Positions 45,381 through 53,380 of a stretch of 64,000 nt of DNA are shown here, in pieces. The stretch is from contig NZ_VCBA01000002.1 of assembly GCF_007995245.1 (NCBI RefSeq), forward strand, positions 248,001 to 312,000, in the 5' to 3' direction. The notes under the pieces were generated by a model that saw only the letters and a list, made by a program, of their open reading frames with translations, made no database searches and was not told where the DNA came from. Both the position numbers and the translations under genes were made by a program. The number at the start of each line of letters is the position of its first letter. Position 1 is the stretch's first letter. Source of the DNA: Tateyamaria sp. syn59. GTDB taxonomy: Bacteria; Pseudomonadota; Alphaproteobacteria; Rhodobacterales; Rhodobacteraceae.

Positions 45381-46508
45381 TCACACAATCTCGAACGACG
45401 CCTCCGCGCGGTCCACACCGTTCACCTGCACAACCAGCCCATGCGTACCGGGATGCAGCTCAAACGTCGTCGCATTGGCCTTCAGCTTGTGCACCTTCTT
45501 CAGCACCAGCGGCTTGCCCGGCTTCACCTCCGCCACCTTCAGCTTGAACACCTTCTCACCGCTCTTCCCGTTCGGGCGGGCAAAACGGATGCGATAATCC
45601 ACCAGCACCGGCAACGCCGCCTCCGCGTCAAGCGTCACCGAAAACTCCAGCGCATCACCCAAAGCGACCTTCGGCGTGGCAATGTCCAATGACACACCCA
45701 CCGGCGCATCCCCGCGATACCCCAGCATCGCCATAGCCCCCGAATGCCCATCCTTCACCAACGTGCGTAAAGCGTGACGCTGCATCCACGCCCGCTCCTT
45801 GGCGTCCTGCGAACCGTCCTTCTCCCACGCGTCCAACCGGCCCAGCACCGCGTCAGGCTCCGTCTTCGCCACGTCATTGAGGTGATTGGCCACCGACCGC
45901 GTCACAAACCGCGTCCCATCCGCCTGCAGCCGGTCCAGCAAGGGCAAGGTCTGGTCCAGCGTCAATTCCACCTTCCGCGCCCAGGGCAACTTGGGCCGCG
46001 TGCCCTCGCTCACCAGCCGCCGCACGTGGTAATTTTCGTCCCCCGCCCAAGCCTCCAGCCGGGCAAGTGTCTGCTCCGGCCACCGGTTCAGAAACGCACG
46101 GATGTAAAACTCCATCGAAAACCGCTGCGTCGCTTCGTAGATCAGGTCAAGCGCCCGATCCCAATGCGCCTCTAGCCCATGCCGCACAGCCAACACGCCC
46201 GGCACCGCATGGATAAACCGACCAAAATCATCATCGCACAGGGTCGGATCCAACCGCTGCGGCATTGCCGCCTCCAACTGGTCCGCCATGGTCGGAAAAT
46301 CAGACGCCAGATGCGGCTCCAGACAATCGGCAAACCAGTCCAGACATTCCATCAAGGACCGCTCGGCAATCCCCGACAGCGCCGCCGCGTGAAACGCATC
46401 CCGGTCAAACCCCGGAACGCCCGCCGCAAACTCATCCGCCAGATCGCCAAGGCTCTCCGCATTAAAGAGCTGATCTTTCAAAGAAAACGTCGGCTGCGCC
46501 TTGGCCAT
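45381..46508 (-). CDS. AlkD-like DNA alkylation repair protein
   Basis: 375 residues. N-terminal two thirds is an all-helical HEAT-repeat array as in AlkD-type DNA glycosylases (FSMEFYIRAFLNRWPEQTLARLEAWA, HVRRLVSEGTRPKLPWA). The C-terminal ~110 residues (VGVSLDIATPKVALGDALEFSVTLDAE...) form a beta-rich, Ig-like domain, an addition not found in the classical enzyme. AlkD excises bulky or cationic N3/N7-alkylated bases. Whether the extra domain binds DNA or a partner is not clear. Start at ATG 46508; the upstream gap has a palindrome at 46530. Confidence 0.82.
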   Translation of the reverse strand: MAKAQPTFSLKDQLFNAESLGDLADEFAAGVPGFDRDAFHAAALSGIAERSLMECLDWFADCLEPHLASDFPTMADQLEAAMPQRLDPTLCDDDFGRFIHAVPGVLAVRHGLEAHWDRALDLIYEATQRFSMEFYIRAFLNRWPEQTLARLEAWAGDENYHVRRLVSEGTRPKLPWARKVELTLDQTLPLLDRLQADGTRFVTRSVANHLNDVAKTEPDAVLGRLDAWEKDGSQDAKERAWMQRHALRTLVKDGHSGAMAMLGYRGDAPVGVSLDIATPKVALGDALEFSVTLDAEAALPVLVDYRIRFARPNGKSGEKVFKLKVAEVKPGKPLVLKKVHKLKANATTFELHPGTHGLVVQVNGVDRAEASFEIV

Positions 46509-46529
46509 GCTCTTATCCTTAACCGACCG

Positions 46530-46543
46530 CTGTCTACAGACAG
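46530..46543. other. Perfect palindrome before AlkD-like gene
   Basis: CTGTCT-AC-AGACAG, 22 bp before the start of the AlkD-like gene on the minus strand. Could be an operator in its promoter. Confidence 0.35.
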
Positions 46544-46586
46544 AGGCTTACACAGCGCCACTGACAGCCTTTGGCATCAGTCGCGC

Positions 46587-47366
46587 CTATATGGTCGCAA
46601 CGGTTGCCCCGCCATCCACCAGCAGGTTTTGCCCCACAATAAATCCGGCATGCTGCGAACATAGGAACGCACACGCCGCGCCGAACTCTTCCCGCGTCCC
46701 ATATCGACCCGCTGGGATCGTCGCTGCACGCTGCGCCCGCGCCTCCTCCAACGTGATCCCCTTGGCCTTCATCACACCGCCATCAAGCGCATCAGCCCTG
46801 TCGGTGGCATGAATGCCCGGCAATAGATTGTTGATGGTGACACCCTTATTTGCCACCTGACGCGAGGTGCCAGCGACGTAACCCGTCAAGCCCGCACGCG
46901 CCGAGTTGGACAGACCCAAAACGGGAATGGGCGCCTTGACCGATTGCGAGGTGATGTTGACCACCCGGCCCCAGCCGCGATCCATCATGCCGGGCACCAG
47001 CGCCTTGATCAGCGCAATCGGGGCCAGCATGTTGGCATCAAGCGCCGCAATGAAATCATCCCGGTCCCAGTCATGCCACATGCCCGGAGGCGGACCACCT
47101 GCATTGTTCACGAGGATGTCCGCGTCACCTGCGGCCTCGATCAGCGCGGCCTGACCCTCAGCCGTCGTCACATCCGCCGCCACCGTCGCAACCTCGACCC
47201 CATGCGCCGCGCGAATGGCCTCGGCCGACGCGTCCAGCGCCTCAACCCCGCGCGCATTCATCACCAGATGCACACCCGCTTCGGCCAACGCCTCGGCGCA
47301 GCCCAGACCCAAACCCTTTGACGATGCACAAATAACCGCCCGCTTACCCGCGATTCCCAGATCCAT
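46587..47366 (-). CDS. Atypical SDR family protein
   Basis: 259 residues from ATG 47366. N-terminal AVICASSKGLGLGCAEAL replaces the usual TGxxxGxG turn, and the NNAGGPPPGMW motif is present, so NAD(P) binding is probable. The catalytic Ser block VVNITSQSVKAP is intact, but the YxxxK position reads SNSAR, so Tyr and Lys are both replaced. Members of the same branch are called 3-oxoacyl-ACP reductase or SDR in databases but their reactions are not known. Divergent from a Hint gene across 135 bp. Confidence 0.82.
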   Translation of the reverse strand: MDLGIAGKRAVICASSKGLGLGCAEALAEAGVHLVMNARGVEALDASAEAIRAAHGVEVATVAADVTTAEGQAALIEAAGDADILVNNAGGPPPGMWHDWDRDDFIAALDANMLAPIALIKALVPGMMDRGWGRVVNITSQSVKAPIPVLGLSNSARAGLTGYVAGTSRQVANKGVTINNLLPGIHATDRADALDGGVMKAKGITLEEARAQRAATIPAGRYGTREEFGAACAFLCSQHAGFIVGQNLLVDGGATVATI

Positions 47367-47441
47367 GAACGCTCTCCCATTCGCTTGTGATGCCAAGAGG
47401 TAACGCCACCTGCACCAATGCGCCAGCAAAAGGCCGGACCG

Positions 47442-47470
47442 TTGACCGATACCGGTCACAATTCTACGTT
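47442..47470 (+). promoter_or_regulatory. Possible promoter with embedded operator before Hint gene
   Basis: TTGACC (47442-47447), 17-bp spacer, TACGTT (47465-47470). A perfect inverted repeat TGACCG-ATAC-CGGTCA at 47443-47458 overlaps the -35 and spacer, the position of a repressor site. ATG of the Hint gene lies 32 bp further. Confidence 0.4.
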
Positions 47471-47501
47471 AAAAGACATAGACGTTTCATCAGGCCTCCT
47501 C

Positions 47502-48503
47502 ATGCAACACAGCAATTTCACGCCCGCGCAAAGCGTGCCTGTCTACCGGGCGGCCAGCTTTGTGGTCAGCCAGGGGGCCAACCTGGGCGACGCGCTGGCC
47601 TGTGCTGACGAGCTGATGCTTGACGATGTCTATACCCTGTCGGCCCGCGCCCACCCCTTGCGGCTGTCCCTGCACGCCAGCGACACAGCGCACATGATCG
47701 TGGGCAACGGCAGTGAATGCGGCGTTCCGGGGGCGGCGATCCACCTCGACTGCGCTCTGACACTCATGTCGCCCGACGGACAGATCACCGACGCCATCGT
47801 GCTGGTCGAAGTCGATGACGAGGCGCATATCGCCAACATCTACCTCCTGCCGCTTGCCGGGCTCAGACCGCGCACCCCCTACAACCTCGTCGGCATCGAC
47901 CGGACCGAGGCGCGGACGAAGTTTGCCCACCTCGCCTGCGCGCGCTTCACGCGCGGCACCCACATCACCATGGCCTCCGGCGCCCAGAAACCCATCGAAG
48001 AGCTTGCGGTCGGTGACCGTATCCTGACCCGCAATGACGGCGTGCAAGAGGTGCGATGGGTCGGCCAGTCCACGGTGCGGGCCACGGGCGACTTCGCCCC
48101 GATCTGTATCCGCGCGGGCACCCTGAACAACGACCGCGACCTGATCGTTTCGCCCGATCACCGGCTCTTCATCTACCAGCGCAAGGATCGTCTTGGCGCG
48201 GGGCGCTCTGAACTCCTGGTCAAGGCGCGGCACCTCGTGAACGGCGACAGCGTAACGGTGCAGGATGGCGGCTTTGTCGACTATTTCGAACTGCTCTTCG
48301 ACACGCACCAGATCATCTATGCCGAAGGGATCGCCGCCGAATCCATGCTGATCGACACCCGCACCAAACCGGCCCTGCCGGACGAGGTGTCGGCCCGGCT
48401 CACGGCGCACACGGACACCGGGCTGTCTGGCCTTGATGTGACCGAAAACCTGCTGGACCGCCCCGACGCGGCTGAGCTGCTGCGCCGCGCCTCAACCCGC
48501 TGA
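47502..48503 (+). CDS. Hint-domain protein with displaced catalytic Cys
   Basis: 333 residues from ATG 47502 (an in-frame upstream start would add 28). The N-terminal 140 residues are a beta-rich domain (SVPVYRAASFVVSQGANLGD...). The Hint module starts near 148: ARFTRGTHITMASGAQKPIEELAVGDRILT, with DLIVSPDHRLFI as the block B His. The residue before FTRG, normally the nucleophile Cys, is Arg; the nearest Cys, C146, is two residues earlier. So standard self-splicing is unlikely. The C-terminus (residues 285-333) is a poorly conserved tail. Divergent from the atypical SDR. Confidence 0.72.
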   Translation: MQHSNFTPAQSVPVYRAASFVVSQGANLGDALACADELMLDDVYTLSARAHPLRLSLHASDTAHMIVGNGSECGVPGAAIHLDCALTLMSPDGQITDAIVLVEVDDEAHIANIYLLPLAGLRPRTPYNLVGIDRTEARTKFAHLACARFTRGTHITMASGAQKPIEELAVGDRILTRNDGVQEVRWVGQSTVRATGDFAPICIRAGTLNNDRDLIVSPDHRLFIYQRKDRLGAGRSELLVKARHLVNGDSVTVQDGGFVDYFELLFDTHQIIYAEGIAAESMLIDTRTKPALPDEVSARLTAHTDTGLSGLDVTENLLDRPDAAELLRRASTR

Positions 48504-48516
48504 AAAACGGACCCGT

Positions 48517-48530
48517 TTGACGCAGATCAA
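48517..48530 (+). promoter_or_regulatory. FNR/FnrL-type site before universal stress gene
   Basis: TTGAC-GCAG-ATCAA, one change from the FNR consensus TTGAT-N4-ATCAA and identical in form to many known FnrL sites in Rhodobacter relatives. It ends 57 bp before the ATG of the universal stress protein, a typical position for activation under low oxygen. Confidence 0.65.
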
Positions 48531-48587
48531 CCCGCGCTGACCGCCCGTGCTCCATACCGGATTCACCTATCTGGAACGGAGACTTCG

Positions 48588-49427
48588 ATGACCAAGCTGA
48601 CCTCGATCCTGGTTGCCACCGATCTGTCCACGCGCTCGGACAGGGCCGTGCGCCGCGCCGCCCATATCGCTCGTGCGCACGGCGCGGCGCTGACGGTGCT
48701 TACGGTGATGGACGACGCCATGCCAGCCGAGGTGATCGACACGCTCCACGCCAAGACACGCGCAGCGCTTGAACGGTTTGTGGGCTCGGTCTGTGTCGGC
48801 GTCAATGTCACGATCAAGGCAGAGCCGGGCGATCCCACGACAGACATCCTGCACGCCTGTGCAGGCGGCATCGATTTGCTTGTTATGGGCACGCACCGCG
48901 TGCGCCCGTTCCTCGACCTGTTGCGGGAAACAACGATGCAGCGCATCGTGCGGCATACGGCGACGCCCGTGCTGCTGGTCACGGACCGGGCGGACCATCA
49001 CTATGTCAACGTCATCGCCGCCTGCGACTTCTCTCCGGCCAGCAGCGGCGCGATCCGTATGGCCCACGCCATCGCAGACGAGGCCAAGATCCACCCCGTC
49101 CACGCCCTGAACGTGCCCTATGCGGGCCGCCTCTCGCGCACGCAAGCCGCAGGCGACGCGATCGAGGCCTCCTTCCGCAAAGAGGCAGAGGCGTCGGCGC
49201 GCAGCTGGCTTGCCTCCGAAACGCTGCCCACCGCACACATGTCCGACATCGAAATCCTGCCCGGATCTCCGCTGCCGATCCTGCGCAGCAAGGTCGAACT
49301 GGGTGACATCGACCTCGTCGCCGTCGGCGCACATGGACGGGTCGGGTCGGCTCGCAGCCTGCTCGGATCGCTGGCCACGGACCTGATGCGCGACCCGCCC
49401 TGTGATGTGCTGATCGCGCGGCCTTAA
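48588..49427 (+). CDS. Tandem universal stress protein (UspA family)
   Basis: 279 residues made of two UspA-like domains. First domain SILVATDLSTRSDRAVRRAAHIAR... ends near 140 with LLVTD; second domain HYVNVIAACDFSPASSGAIRM... ends VGAHGRVGSARSLLGSLATDLMRDPPCDVLIA. The second copy keeps the G-x2-G-x9-GS pattern for ATP binding; the first reads GTHRVRPFLDLLRETT, a weaker match. Often induced by oxygen limitation or stress. An FnrL-type site is upstream. Confidence 0.88.
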   Translation: MTKLTSILVATDLSTRSDRAVRRAAHIARAHGAALTVLTVMDDAMPAEVIDTLHAKTRAALERFVGSVCVGVNVTIKAEPGDPTTDILHACAGGIDLLVMGTHRVRPFLDLLRETTMQRIVRHTATPVLLVTDRADHHYVNVIAACDFSPASSGAIRMAHAIADEAKIHPVHALNVPYAGRLSRTQAAGDAIEASFRKEAEASARSWLASETLPTAHMSDIEILPGSPLPILRSKVELGDIDLVAVGAHGRVGSARSLLGSLATDLMRDPPCDVLIARP

Positions 49428-49433
49428 AGGCGC

Positions 49434-49799
49434 TTAGGCGCCGTAGAAAAACTCCTCGCGGGTGATCTTACCATCCGCGACGTGATAGACGGCCACCTCG
49501 TTCATGTCGGTGACCTCGCCCGTCTCCTTGTTCTTGGCCTTCACGGCGAAGGTCACGGCAAAACGGTCTTCGCCATGGGGAAAGGGATCGGACACACTGG
49601 CGTCCATCACCTCGAACATACCCTCCCACCAGGCATGTTTGCCCCGGATCCCCTCCAGGCCATGGGTCTCGCGCCCCTGCCCCATATCCATGGCCTCGAC
49701 CGACACGGCATCCGGCGCATAGAGCTTCTCCAGGTTCTCGGCCTCACGACCCTCGCGGCAACCGGCAACCAGTTCCTTGGCAACATCGTTCAGTGACAT
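49434..49799 (-). CDS. SnoaL/NTF2-like protein
   Basis: 121 residues. An NTF2-like pattern: SLNDVAKELVAGCREGREAENLEKLYAPDAVSVEA, EGIRGKHAWWEGMFEV, then AVTFAVKAKNKETGEVTDMNEVAVYHVADGKITREEFFY. The frame is open upstream, but the ATG at 49799 has AAAGGA at 6-8 nt and gives the usual start. Function of this small domain is usually unknown. Convergent with the universal stress gene (6 bp), divergent from prfC. Confidence 0.85.
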   Translation of the reverse strand: MSLNDVAKELVAGCREGREAENLEKLYAPDAVSVEAMDMGQGRETHGLEGIRGKHAWWEGMFEVMDASVSDPFPHGEDRFAVTFAVKAKNKETGEVTDMNEVAVYHVADGKITREEFFYGA

Positions 49800-49871
49800 G
49801 GGGTATCCTTTCGTTGGGTGATGGCGACACCTTAAGTCCGGCCGCTGCCAGTTTTTGACAGCAGACCCCGG

Positions 49872-49928
49872 ATGCACCACAGCGGTGCATACTCTGTGCA
49901 CACCTTGTGCACGCATGGTACATGCCTT
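49872..49928. repeat. Phased 11-bp repeat upstream of prfC
   Basis: GTGCA, GTGCA, GTGCA and GTACA start at 49885, 49896, 49907 and 49918, exactly 11 bp apart: units GTGCATACTCT, GTGCACACCTT, GTGCACGCATG, GTACATGCCTT. A further inverted copy (ATGCACC-N5-GGTGCAT) overlaps the first at 49872-49890. The array is 47 bp before the prfC start and 86 bp before the SnoaL-like gene. Confidence 0.6.
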
Positions 49929-49974
49929 TTCCGCGCTTCTTGCCCAGCCGCAACGGCCCCGATATACGGCGCTC

Positions 49975-51585
49975 ATGCTAGACAATCGCCCCGAATTGCC
50001 CCCCGAAATCGCCCGCCGCCGGACCTTTGCGATCATCTCGCACCCCGACGCGGGAAAGACGACCCTGACCGAAAAATTCCTTCTGTTTGGCGGCGCCATC
50101 CAGATGGCTGGACAGGTCCGGGCCAAGGGCGAAGCACGGCGCACCCGCTCCGACTTCATGGCGATGGAAAAAGACCGTGGCATCTCTGTCTCAGCCTCTG
50201 CCATGTCCTTCGATTTCACAAGCAAAACCAATACGTTCCGGTTCAATCTTGTCGACACGCCCGGCCACTCCGACTTCTCCGAAGATACCTATCGCACGCT
50301 CACCGCAGTGGACGCTGCGATCATGGTCATCGACGGGGCCAAGGGCGTCGAAAGCCAGACCCAAAAGCTGTTCGAGGTCTGCCGCTTGCGCGACCTGCCG
50401 ATCCTGACCTTTTGCAATAAGATGGACCGCGAAAGCCGCGACGTCTTTGAGATCATTGACGAAATTCAGGAAAACCTGGCCATCGACGTGACGCCGGCAA
50501 GCTGGCCCATCGGCATGGGCCGCGACTTCATCGGCTGCTACGACATCCTGCGCGACCGTCTCGAACTGATGGATCGCGCCGACCGCAACAAGGTCGCGGA
50601 AAGCATTGAAATCAACAGCTTGGACGACCCCAAGCTGGCCGACCACGTGCCCGAAGCACAGCTGAACCAACTGCGTGAAGAGCTGGAAATGGCCCGCGAG
50701 CTGCTGCCCCCGCTGGACCCCGAAGCGATGCTCCAAGGCACGCTCACCCCCATCTGGTTCGGCTCCGCCATCAACTCCTTCGGCGTCAAGGAACTGATGG
50801 ACGGTATCGCGAACTACGGCCCCGAACCACAGGTCCAATCGGCCGAACCCCGCCAGATTTCGCCGGAAGAATCAAAGGTTTCCGGCTTTGTCTTCAAAGT
50901 CCAAGCCAACATGGACCCCAAGCACCGCGACCGCGTCGCCTTCCTCCGCATGGCGTCGGGGCACTTCAAACGGGGCATGAAATTGACCCATGTGCGGTCC
51001 AAGAAACCGATGGCCATCTCAAACCCCGTCATGTTCCTTGCCTCCGACCGTGAACTTGCGGAAGAGGCATGGGCCGGCGACATCATCGGCATCCCGAACC
51101 ACGGTCAACTGCGCATCGGCGACACGTTAACCGAAGGCGAAGCTTTGCGTGTAACGGGTATCCCCAGCTTTGCGCCTGAACTGTTGCAAGGCGTCCGCGC
51201 GGGTGATCCGCTGAAGGCGAAGCACCTTGAAAAGGCGCTGATGCAATTTGCCGAGGAAGGTGCCGCAAAAGTCTTCAAGCCGTCCATCGGCTCCGGCTTC
51301 ATCGTGGGCGTCGTGGGTGCTCTGCAATTCGAAGTGCTCGCCAGCCGGATCGAACTGGAATACGGGCTGCCCGTGCGGTTCGAACAATCGCAATTCACCT
51401 CCGCCCGCTGGGTGAGCGGTGACAAACAAGCCGTTGATAAATTTACGGAAAGCAACAAGCAGCATATCAGCCACGACCACGACGGCGACATCGTCTACCT
51501 CACGCGCCTGCAATGGGACATCGACCGCGTGGCGCGCGATTATCCGGACGTAACGCTCAGTGCGACCAAGGAAATGATGGTCTGA
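49975..51585 (+). CDS. prfC: Peptide chain release factor 3
   Basis: 536 residues, usual length. Translational GTPase that recycles RF1/RF2 from the ribosome. G1 motif SHPDAGKTT at 22-30, G3 DTPGHSDF, G4 NKMD. Start at ATG 49975; the frame is open upstream to 49855 with no family resemblance. The next gene starts 4 bp after its stop. The repeat array upstream suggests unusual regulation. Confidence 0.96.
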   Translation: MLDNRPELPPEIARRRTFAIISHPDAGKTTLTEKFLLFGGAIQMAGQVRAKGEARRTRSDFMAMEKDRGISVSASAMSFDFTSKTNTFRFNLVDTPGHSDFSEDTYRTLTAVDAAIMVIDGAKGVESQTQKLFEVCRLRDLPILTFCNKMDRESRDVFEIIDEIQENLAIDVTPASWPIGMGRDFIGCYDILRDRLELMDRADRNKVAESIEINSLDDPKLADHVPEAQLNQLREELEMARELLPPLDPEAMLQGTLTPIWFGSAINSFGVKELMDGIANYGPEPQVQSAEPRQISPEESKVSGFVFKVQANMDPKHRDRVAFLRMASGHFKRGMKLTHVRSKKPMAISNPVMFLASDRELAEEAWAGDIIGIPNHGQLRIGDTLTEGEALRVTGIPSFAPELLQGVRAGDPLKAKHLEKALMQFAEEGAAKVFKPSIGSGFIVGVVGALQFEVLASRIELEYGLPVRFEQSQFTSARWVSGDKQAVDKFTESNKQHISHDHDGDIVYLTRLQWDIDRVARDYPDVTLSATKEMMV

Positions 51586-51589
51586 GGGT

Positions 51590-52327
51590 ATGGGCACAGG
51601 CGACAACCCGATCTATGCGGGTGACTATGCTGCGCTCATGCGGTTTCTGGAAAAGCGGCAACGCCCCTTTGACAATGCCGCCGACCTTGTGCCCCCACTG
51701 GATACGGATCTGGCAGCGCTTTGGGACCAAATGGTACCTGCCACGACACTCAAATACTCAGACACACCGCGCTACGACGTTCGGCGCAAGCACCTGGAAT
51801 TACAGAAAGAATTCAAAGGCGCACCGCAAATCCTGCACCTTCACGCTCTGCTGATTGCCATCTCGCGGCGTGATGCCCCGCCCGCACATGCGCTGCCACT
51901 TTTCTTCCGTCTCTGGCGGGAGGAAGGTCAAAGGCTCGCCGACATTCTGTCCGTCCGGTGGTTGATCTCCACCGCCACCACCTTTGCCGATTGTGGCGAA
52001 ACCGGGGACCAGCGGGCCCTTGGCATGGGGCTGTCCGTCCTGTTTGATCTGGTCAAACTGCATGACAGTGAACGCAGATGCACGGGCAAGCCCGGCCATG
52101 AGAAAGTGAAATTCGTGCGCCACAAGTACCGCCCGCCCCTCGGCCTCGACATGCCACCCTATTCGATCGAAAAGGGCGATCTGGACAAGGTTCTTCTAGC
52201 CCGCCTGTGGCAACTGACTGAACGCGACACGACCATACGGCCTCTTGCCATGCGGATGCTTCGCATGGTCATGACCGACCGCGCCACGGTGTTCGCGCGC
52301 ATGCAATCCTACAAGGGCAACGAATGA
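51590..52327 (+). CDS. Unrecognised 245-residue protein
   Basis: No signal peptide or membrane segments. A helical protein with several conserved-looking short motifs (DTPRYDVRRKHLELQKEF, LFFRLWREEGQRLAD, FADCGETGDQRALGMGLSVL, KVKFVRHKYRPPLGLDMPPYS). No family comes to mind. It overlaps by 4 bp (ATGA) with a glycosyltransferase gene, and it is 4 bp after prfC, so is likely cotranscribed with both. A role next to the glycosyltransferase is inference. Confidence 0.55.
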   Translation: MGTGDNPIYAGDYAALMRFLEKRQRPFDNAADLVPPLDTDLAALWDQMVPATTLKYSDTPRYDVRRKHLELQKEFKGAPQILHLHALLIAISRRDAPPAHALPLFFRLWREEGQRLADILSVRWLISTATTFADCGETGDQRALGMGLSVLFDLVKLHDSERRCTGKPGHEKVKFVRHKYRPPLGLDMPPYSIEKGDLDKVLLARLWQLTERDTTIRPLAMRMLRMVMTDRATVFARMQSYKGNE

Positions 52328-53256
52328 CCTGGGGACTGTCATCAACCATTCTGGCGCGCACAGCCGACATTCTGCGCTTTGCGGCACACCACATCGAAAT
52401 GGGCGCGCATCGGCTGTACATCTATCTGGATGACGACAATCAGACGGCCTTCAACCTACTGAAAGGACACCCGAAAGTGCGGGTCCAGATCTGCGATGCC
52501 GCGCATTGGAAGAAACTGGGTGGGCGGCGACCGTTCAAGCACCAGGCCCGTCAAACGATGAATGCCACGCATGCCTACAACCGCGGGGCCGAGGTGGACT
52601 GGCTGATCCACATGGATGCGGATGAGTTTCTCGTGTCGGACCAGCCTGTCTCCGACCACCTGAACGCATTGGGGGACAGCCAGCGTCTTGCCCGCATCAG
52701 GCCCATGGAATTGCTGGGCGGGTCAGACAGTGCCTTCAAGGCGTTCCTGCCCGCAGGCAAGGATCGGCGCAGAACCGTTCGCGCACTATACCCCACCTTC
52801 GGTCAGCACCTCGCGGGTGGCTTTCTCAGTCACGTCGCCGGAAAACTCTTTGTCCGCACGGGATTGCCAGACACTCAGATCCGCATCCACAACGCATTCC
52901 AGAACGACGCCATACTGCCCAACGCGATCGAGCTGCCCGATATAGCGCTTGCGCATTGCCACGCAAAATCATGGGACGCCTGGCGCGCGGCCTACGCGTA
53001 CCGGCTGGACAAAGGATCGTATCGCGCCGAGCTGAAATCCGCGACAAAACCCGAAAATGGCGGCATGACACTGCATGACCTCTTTACCTATCTCGAGGCC
53101 AACGAGGGCGAAAACGGCCTACGCGCATTCTACGACGAAGTGATCGGCGACAGCCCGGACATGCGCGCACGGTTGCAAGCGCACGGTGCGCTGCGCATCG
53201 TCGATCTGGACCTCGACACCAAAGTCGCACGTCACTTCCCCGACGCGCCCGTTTGA
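52324..53256 (+). CDS. Glycosyltransferase family 2-like protein
   Basis: 310 residues. Layout as the glycosyltransferases at 13-19 kb but more diverged: SSTILARTADILRFAAHHIEMGAHRLYIYLDDDNQ, metal site D98-A-D100 in HMDADEF, AHCHAKSWDAWRA near 215. Lacks the LNHY block. Coupled to the unknown gene just before. Sugar substrates unknown. Confidence 0.78.
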   Translation: MTWGLSSTILARTADILRFAAHHIEMGAHRLYIYLDDDNQTAFNLLKGHPKVRVQICDAAHWKKLGGRRPFKHQARQTMNATHAYNRGAEVDWLIHMDADEFLVSDQPVSDHLNALGDSQRLARIRPMELLGGSDSAFKAFLPAGKDRRRTVRALYPTFGQHLAGGFLSHVAGKLFVRTGLPDTQIRIHNAFQNDAILPNAIELPDIALAHCHAKSWDAWRAAYAYRLDKGSYRAELKSATKPENGGMTLHDLFTYLEANEGENGLRAFYDEVIGDSPDMRARLQAHGALRIVDLDLDTKVARHFPDAPV

Positions 53257-53294
53257 CGGAACGCGGCGGCTTTGCTATGCACGCGCAGCATGTC

Positions 53295-53309
53295 GGGGCA
53301 CCGTGCCCC
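53295..53309. other. Hairpin in DEAD-box helicase leader
   Basis: Perfect GGGGCAC-C-GTGCCCC, 39 bp after the glycosyltransferase stop and 72 bp before the helicase ATG. A second short inverted repeat (GTCCG-N7-CGGAC, 53360-53376) lies right before the ATG. Both could fold in the leader. Confidence 0.4.
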
Positions 53310-53380
53310 CGCTTGGGCCAATCGGGCCGACATCATCAGACGCAGCGGGCCAAGTCAGTGTCCGCAACCTACGGACGTAC

